A DNA stretch of 9,123 bases from an uncultured Collinsella sp. (GTDB lineage: Bacteria > Actinomycetota > Coriobacteriia > Coriobacteriales > Coriobacteriaceae). Both the position numbers and the translations under genes were made by a program. Below, one piece after another: positions 6,558 through 9,123 of this stretch. Where the stretch lies: NCBI GenBank assembly GCA_900549455.1, contig UROM01000069.1, positions 1 to 9,123 on the forward strand, written 5' to 3'. The notes below the pieces were generated by a model that did not search any database, was not told where the DNA came from, and worked only from the letters and a program-made list of their open reading frames with translations. Numbering within the stretch: position 1 is the first letter of the stretch; every line of letters starts with the position of its first letter.

Positions 6558-6602
6558 TTGCAGTTCAAGCGCTCGACTAATTGCAGCCAAGCACTCGACT
6601 GC
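6558..6602. repeat. Imperfect tandem duplication after the permease stop
   Basis: Two adjacent units, 6558-6580 (23 nt) and 6581-6602 (22 nt), both begin TTGCAG and share CAAGC(G/A)CTCGACT. The second unit abuts the permease stop codon at 6603-6605. It is probably a small local duplication. Confidence 0.6.
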
Positions 6603-8060
6603 TTACATCAGGCCAAAGAGGTGGAACCAGGCAGCCTCGACCAACACGACGATAAAGACGACCGCAGTGAGGGGAATGCCCATGCGCATGGCCTCTTTGG
6701 AGGTGTAGCCGCCGGCATCCTTGCCCTCGCCGATAAGGATCGGCAGGTTATGGAACGGCAGGATGTAGTGGATGTTGATGGACGTGAAGACGATGAGCGC
6801 CACGGCGAGCGGGCTCACGCTGGAGCCGGCCGCGAAGCTGATGAACGCCGGCACGCACACGCCGAGCACGGCCATGACCGAGCCCATGAACATGTGGATG
6901 ATCATGGAAAGCGCAGCGACAAGCAGGGCGAACAGGAAGATGTTCTCGGGCACGGAGCTGGGAAGCACGACATCGGCGATCCAGGCGTTCATACCGGTGG
7001 TACCGCCCACGGAGCCCACGGCCATGGCGGCCGTCAGGAACATGAGGGACTTGATGTCGACAGCGTTCCAGCTGGCGGGGGTGAGAACCTCGCCGATGAT
7101 GGGCATGGCGAGGCAGACGCCGATGGCCAGGGTGACCCAGCCGATGTAATCGCCCGAGACAGTGAGCCACAGCGCGATGGCGATGACAAGCCACACGATG
7201 GTGCGGATCTCCTTGACGGAGAGCTTACCAAGCGCGACCTGCTTGGCCACGATCTGCTCGCGATCGTAGACGAGCTCCTTGCTGGGCTTAAAGAGGAAGA
7301 GGCCCAGGAACAGGGTGCACAGCAGCGCGACCAGCATGGGCACACTCATGTACAGGAACCAGTCGACGAAGGACGGGCTCATGCCGCCGGCCTCGGCGCT
7401 GTACTGCGCAACGAGCGGGTTGAGCGTGGAGTCGCCCGTCAGGAAGAACATGGAGCCCGGGGCAGCAGCGGCAAACACAAGGAAGCCGAGCTTGCCGCGG
7501 TCGTCGTCACCGTAGCCGGCGGACTCGGCGATGACCGAGACGACGGCGAGGATGAGGAAGGCGCGGGGGAACGGATGCGGGATCAGCAGCGACAGCACAA
7601 AGGTGAGCGCAAAAATCGAGATGATGAGCGACTTGGCATCGCGCACGAACTTGAGCATGAACGCATAGGCGATGCGCTCGCCCAGGCCCGACTCCTTGAC
7701 CGCGCTGGCGATGAGGTAGGCGCCGATGACGAGCCACATGGTGGCCTTGGTCCACGAGCTAAACGTGGAGGCGACCGTCGCCGAGATGCTCGCGGCGCCC
7801 GTGTCGTCCACGCACGCCTTGAACAGAACGAGCAGCGCGCAGTAGAGCAGGCCCACAAAGCCCGGCTGTGCCACGCCACATGCCCAGAACACCACCGTGG
7901 CGAGCGTCAGTGCCAGACAGGTCTGACCGCCGACCGTGAGCTCGACCGTCGAGCTCAGCTCCGCCAAAGGAAGAAACTTCACCAGCAAAAAGACAACGAT
8001 ACCCAGCACAAAGCCAATTTCGCGCTTGGTGATCTTAAACGCCTTCTTTTCCGCTTCCAT
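6603..8060 (-). CDS. DASS/SLC13-like carboxylate permease
   Basis: An inner-membrane transporter of 485 residues with about a dozen hydrophobic segments, for example 13-30, 47-62, 67-82, 106-120, 144-160, 191-207, 232-258, 287-301, 305-324, 337-353, 372-405, 415-434 and 461-483. Overall layout and blocks such as TKATMWLVIGAYLIASAVKESGLGERIAY, FLTGDSTLNPLVAQY and INIHYILPFHNLPILIGEGK fit the divalent anion:Na+ symporter family. Its substrate is probably a carboxylate. At the first re-entrant hairpin, where many members have an SNT motif, this protein has IPHPFPRAFLI (160-170), so ion coupling and substrate may differ. The ATG at 8058-8060 has AAAGG 7 nt upstream. It is the first gene of the run ahead of the ubiD-family gene (142-bp gap with a strong hairpin), suggesting it imports the decarboxylase substrate or exchanges it for the product. 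Confidence 0.88.
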   Translation of the reverse strand: MEAEKKAFKITKREIGFVLGIVVFLLVKFLPLAELSSTVELTVGGQTCLALTLATVVFWACGVAQPGFVGLLYCALLVLFKACVDDTGAASISATVASTFSSWTKATMWLVIGAYLIASAVKESGLGERIAYAFMLKFVRDAKSLIISIFALTFVLSLLIPHPFPRAFLILAVVSVIAESAGYGDDDRGKLGFLVFAAAAPGSMFFLTGDSTLNPLVAQYSAEAGGMSPSFVDWFLYMSVPMLVALLCTLFLGLFLFKPSKELVYDREQIVAKQVALGKLSVKEIRTIVWLVIAIALWLTVSGDYIGWVTLAIGVCLAMPIIGEVLTPASWNAVDIKSLMFLTAAMAVGSVGGTTGMNAWIADVVLPSSVPENIFLFALLVAALSMIIHMFMGSVMAVLGVCVPAFISFAAGSSVSPLAVALIVFTSINIHYILPFHNLPILIGEGKDAGGYTSKEAMRMGIPLTAVVFIVVLVEAAWFHLFGLM

Positions 8061-8119
8061 CTCCCCACCTTTCTTGTTGGGGGCGCTCCGGATTCGCGGC
8101 GTGTGCCGCTACAGCAAAA

Positions 8120-8145
8120 GGGAGTGCCCGTTATTGGACACTCCC
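8120..8145 (-). terminator. Hairpin with short T-tract between the Nudix gene and the permease
   Basis: Stem GGGAGTG (8120-8126) with CACTCCC (8139-8145), extended inward by two further pairs past one mismatch; loop GTTATT. On the minus strand it is followed directly by TTTT (8119-8116), as in an intrinsic terminator. It could end the Nudix transcript or, if the permease promoter lies upstream of it, act as an attenuator in the permease leader. Confidence 0.6.
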
Positions 8146-8171
8146 TACGTTGCGCTGTGTTGCGGCAATAC

Positions 8172-8177
8172 AGTCAA
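8172..8177 (-). promoter_or_regulatory. Possible -35 element ahead of the permease gene
   Basis: TTGACT on the minus strand lies just downstream of a run of seven A residues (8183-8189), which could be an UP-like element. No good -10 hexamer is seen at 16-18 bp, so the assignment is weak. Confidence 0.2.
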
Positions 8178-8214
8178 GCGGATTTTTTTGGATGAGAAGC
8201 GATCCCCTGGACGA

Positions 8215-8279
8215 AAACCATCACAACATTCGACGCTTTTCCTCGTTTTCGAGATTTTCATCGAATGTTGTGACGGTTT
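8215..8279. repeat. Long imperfect inverted repeat with inner stem
   Basis: The 19-nt arms at 8215-8233 and 8261-8279 are complementary at 18 positions (core TCACAACATTCGA and TCGAATGTTGTGA). Inside them a second small stem, CTCG (8242-8245) and CGAG (8250-8253) with a TTTT loop, sits at the apex. The sequence joins directly onto the decayed palindrome at 8281-8310. There is no coding evidence. It looks like a structured mobile or dispersed element. Confidence 0.8.
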
Positions 8280-8280
8280 G

Positions 8281-8310
8281 GATGCGACAAAGGGGATGTC
8301 CTTTTTACAT
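8281..8310. repeat. Dispersed palindromic repeat, copy 3 (degenerate)
   Basis: It starts with GATGCGACA, like copy 2, continues with an A/G-rich run, and its right arm TGTCCTTTTTACAT is a shortened form of TGTCCCTTTGTCACAT. Pairing between the arms is reduced to a core around 8289-8306 with G-T pairs. The stop codon of the Nudix gene (8305-8307) lies inside the right arm. Confidence 0.72.
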
Positions 8311-9123
8311 AGCGAGGGCCGTACGGATGGATGGGTCGTTGAGGGCCTCACGAAGCCAGGGGGCCAGCTGCTCGGGGTGGCCCTGCAGGTAGCCGTCGAG
8401 CTCGGGTGGGGCCACGCGACGTACCTCCGAGATCTCCTCTTGGTTGATATGCAGCTCACCCGGCTCAACGTGAGCAAGGTAGACCTCGCACCATTCGCAC
8501 TCGCAGCGGCCGTCGCCGTGGTCCTCGCGGTACACCACGTGTCCGAGGTGCTTGAGCTGGTCGGGCTCACGCTTGATGCCGAGCTCCTCACCGATGCGGC
8601 GCGCTATGGCGTCCGCGACGTCTTCCCCGGGGAGCGGATGTCCGGCGCAACTATCGGCCAGCACCCCGCCCCACAGGCGCTTAAGCGGACTGCGGCGACA
8701 GAGCAGCAGGCGCGCGTCTTCGCCCTGGCCCTCGACCAGAAGCGTCAGAAATGCCTGGTGCAGGATGCCCTCCCCCGTATGGGCTTCGATGCGATCGACG
8801 GGGCCAAGTGCCTCGCCGGTCGCGGCATCGACCGCCACGACCTCGGCGCCCGCGCCTCCCTCATCCCAGCCGGCGCGCAGAATGCGCGTGGCGGCTTCCT
8901 CGAGTGCGGCGATGAGCTCTTTGGTGGTGTCGAGTACGCGCTGCAGGTCGTCCCCGCTCGCCTGTTCAACATGAAAACCCGTGCTTGCAACGACCGGCAC
9001 GCCAAAGCGCGTGGCCAGCGCCGCCGCGATATCGTGCGCCGGGATCTCGTCTCGGTGGCACGGAACGGCCAGGATGCTCACCGTCGCCGTGCGGCCGGGC
9101 TCGGGGCGCGGAATGGCCTGCGC
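8305..9123 (-). CDS. Type 1 isopentenyl-diphosphate isomerase-like Nudix protein, 5'-partial
   Basis: The family normally interconverts isopentenyl and dimethylallyl diphosphate. Counting from a possible GTG at 9079-9081, family positions are EAHT (99-102, His101), ILHQAF (106-111, His108), LKRLWGGVLADSCAGHPLPGED (133-154, His148), the Nudix-box remnant RRIGEELGI (161-169), CECEWCEV (193-200, Glu194 and Glu196) and LHINQEEISEVRRV (210-223). Against the known NSxCGHP pattern, Ala146 takes the place of the catalytic Cys, and Cys145 lies one residue earlier. About 75 residues precede the Nudix domain (ILAVPCHRDEIPAHDI..., an alpha/beta pattern I do not recognise). The frame remains open to the window edge (AQAIPRPEPGRTATV), and no ribosome binding site precedes the GTG, so the gene probably begins outside and may be a fusion. 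The C-terminus ends ATG-TAA inside a dispersed repeat. It could supply dimethylallyl units, which UbiX also consumes as the phosphate, but that link is speculative. Confidence 0.82.
   Translation of the reverse strand, partial: AQAIPRPEPGRTATVSILAVPCHRDEIPAHDIAAALATRFGVPVVASTGFHVEQASGDDLQRVLDTTKELIAALEEAATRILRAGWDEGGAGAEVVAVDAATGEALGPVDRIEAHTGEGILHQAFLTLLVEGQGEDARLLLCRRSPLKRLWGGVLADSCAGHPLPGEDVADAIARRIGEELGIKREPDQLKHLGHVVYREDHGDGRCECEWCEVYLAHVEPGELHINQEEISEVRRVAPPELDGYLQGHPEQLAPWLREALNDPSIRTALAM

Noticed and set aside
6461..6568. Upstream start for the UbiD-family protein adding 36 residues
   Set aside because: The extra sequence is Arg/Ser-rich, runs through the GC hairpin, and lacks a ribosome binding site, whereas AAAGGAG sits 6 nt before the ATG at 6458-6460.
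6558..8195. A 545-codon open frame on the plus strand opposite the permease
   Set aside because: It is highly charged and rich in His, Gly and Asp with no domain, as expected from the complement of membrane-protein codons. The minus-strand reading gives a proper multi-span transporter.

Overview
The window looks like a chromosomal fragment of a gut actinobacterium of the class Coriobacteriia, most like Collinsella. This is inferred from the high-GC coding style, the gene families present, and dispersed palindromes containing TGACAAAGGGA that I associate with that group. No rRNA or other taxonomic marker is present. All eight genes read on the minus strand, so transcription order runs from high to low coordinates.

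The first 47 bases are not biological. They are the end of an Illumina P7 primer, an 8-base i7 index and the Nextera read-2/transposon adapter. The contig therefore begins at a library-fragment junction, which cuts off the 3' end of an aldose 1-epimerase-like gene (48-883). Upstream of that gene in transcription order lie an acidic single-pass membrane protein of unknown function (963-1832) and a DUF4143-type AAA ATPase (1947-3263). The ATPase gene looks lower in GC than its neighbours. Two near-identical 14-bp palindromes spaced 40 bp apart precede it, and a copy of a dispersed palindrome lies on each side of the region.

The centre (3407-8060) reads as a metabolic unit: a DASS/SLC13-like carboxylate permease, a UbiD-family decarboxylase, its UbiX-type flavin prenyltransferase partner, a terminator-like hairpin, and a MerR-family regulator with a GyrI-like effector domain. 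The simplest reading is import of a carboxylic acid (perhaps aromatic) followed by prenylated-FMN-dependent non-oxidative decarboxylation, possibly controlled by the MerR protein. The substrate cannot be read from sequence. The permease lacks a recognisable SNT signature, and the UbiD lacks the usual E-x4-E spacing of acidic catalytic residues.

The right end (8305-9123) holds a type 1 isopentenyl-diphosphate isomerase-like Nudix protein. It keeps the expected His and Glu metal/acid positions but has Ala where the catalytic Cys should be, with a Cys one residue earlier. Its frame stays open to the window edge, so the 5' end is probably missing. The intergenic region between it and the permease (8061-8304) is dense with structure: a terminator-like hairpin, a 65-nt imperfect inverted repeat and a decayed palindrome copy. 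The three palindrome copies all sit at or within a few bases of a minus-strand stop codon, and two of them contain the stop.
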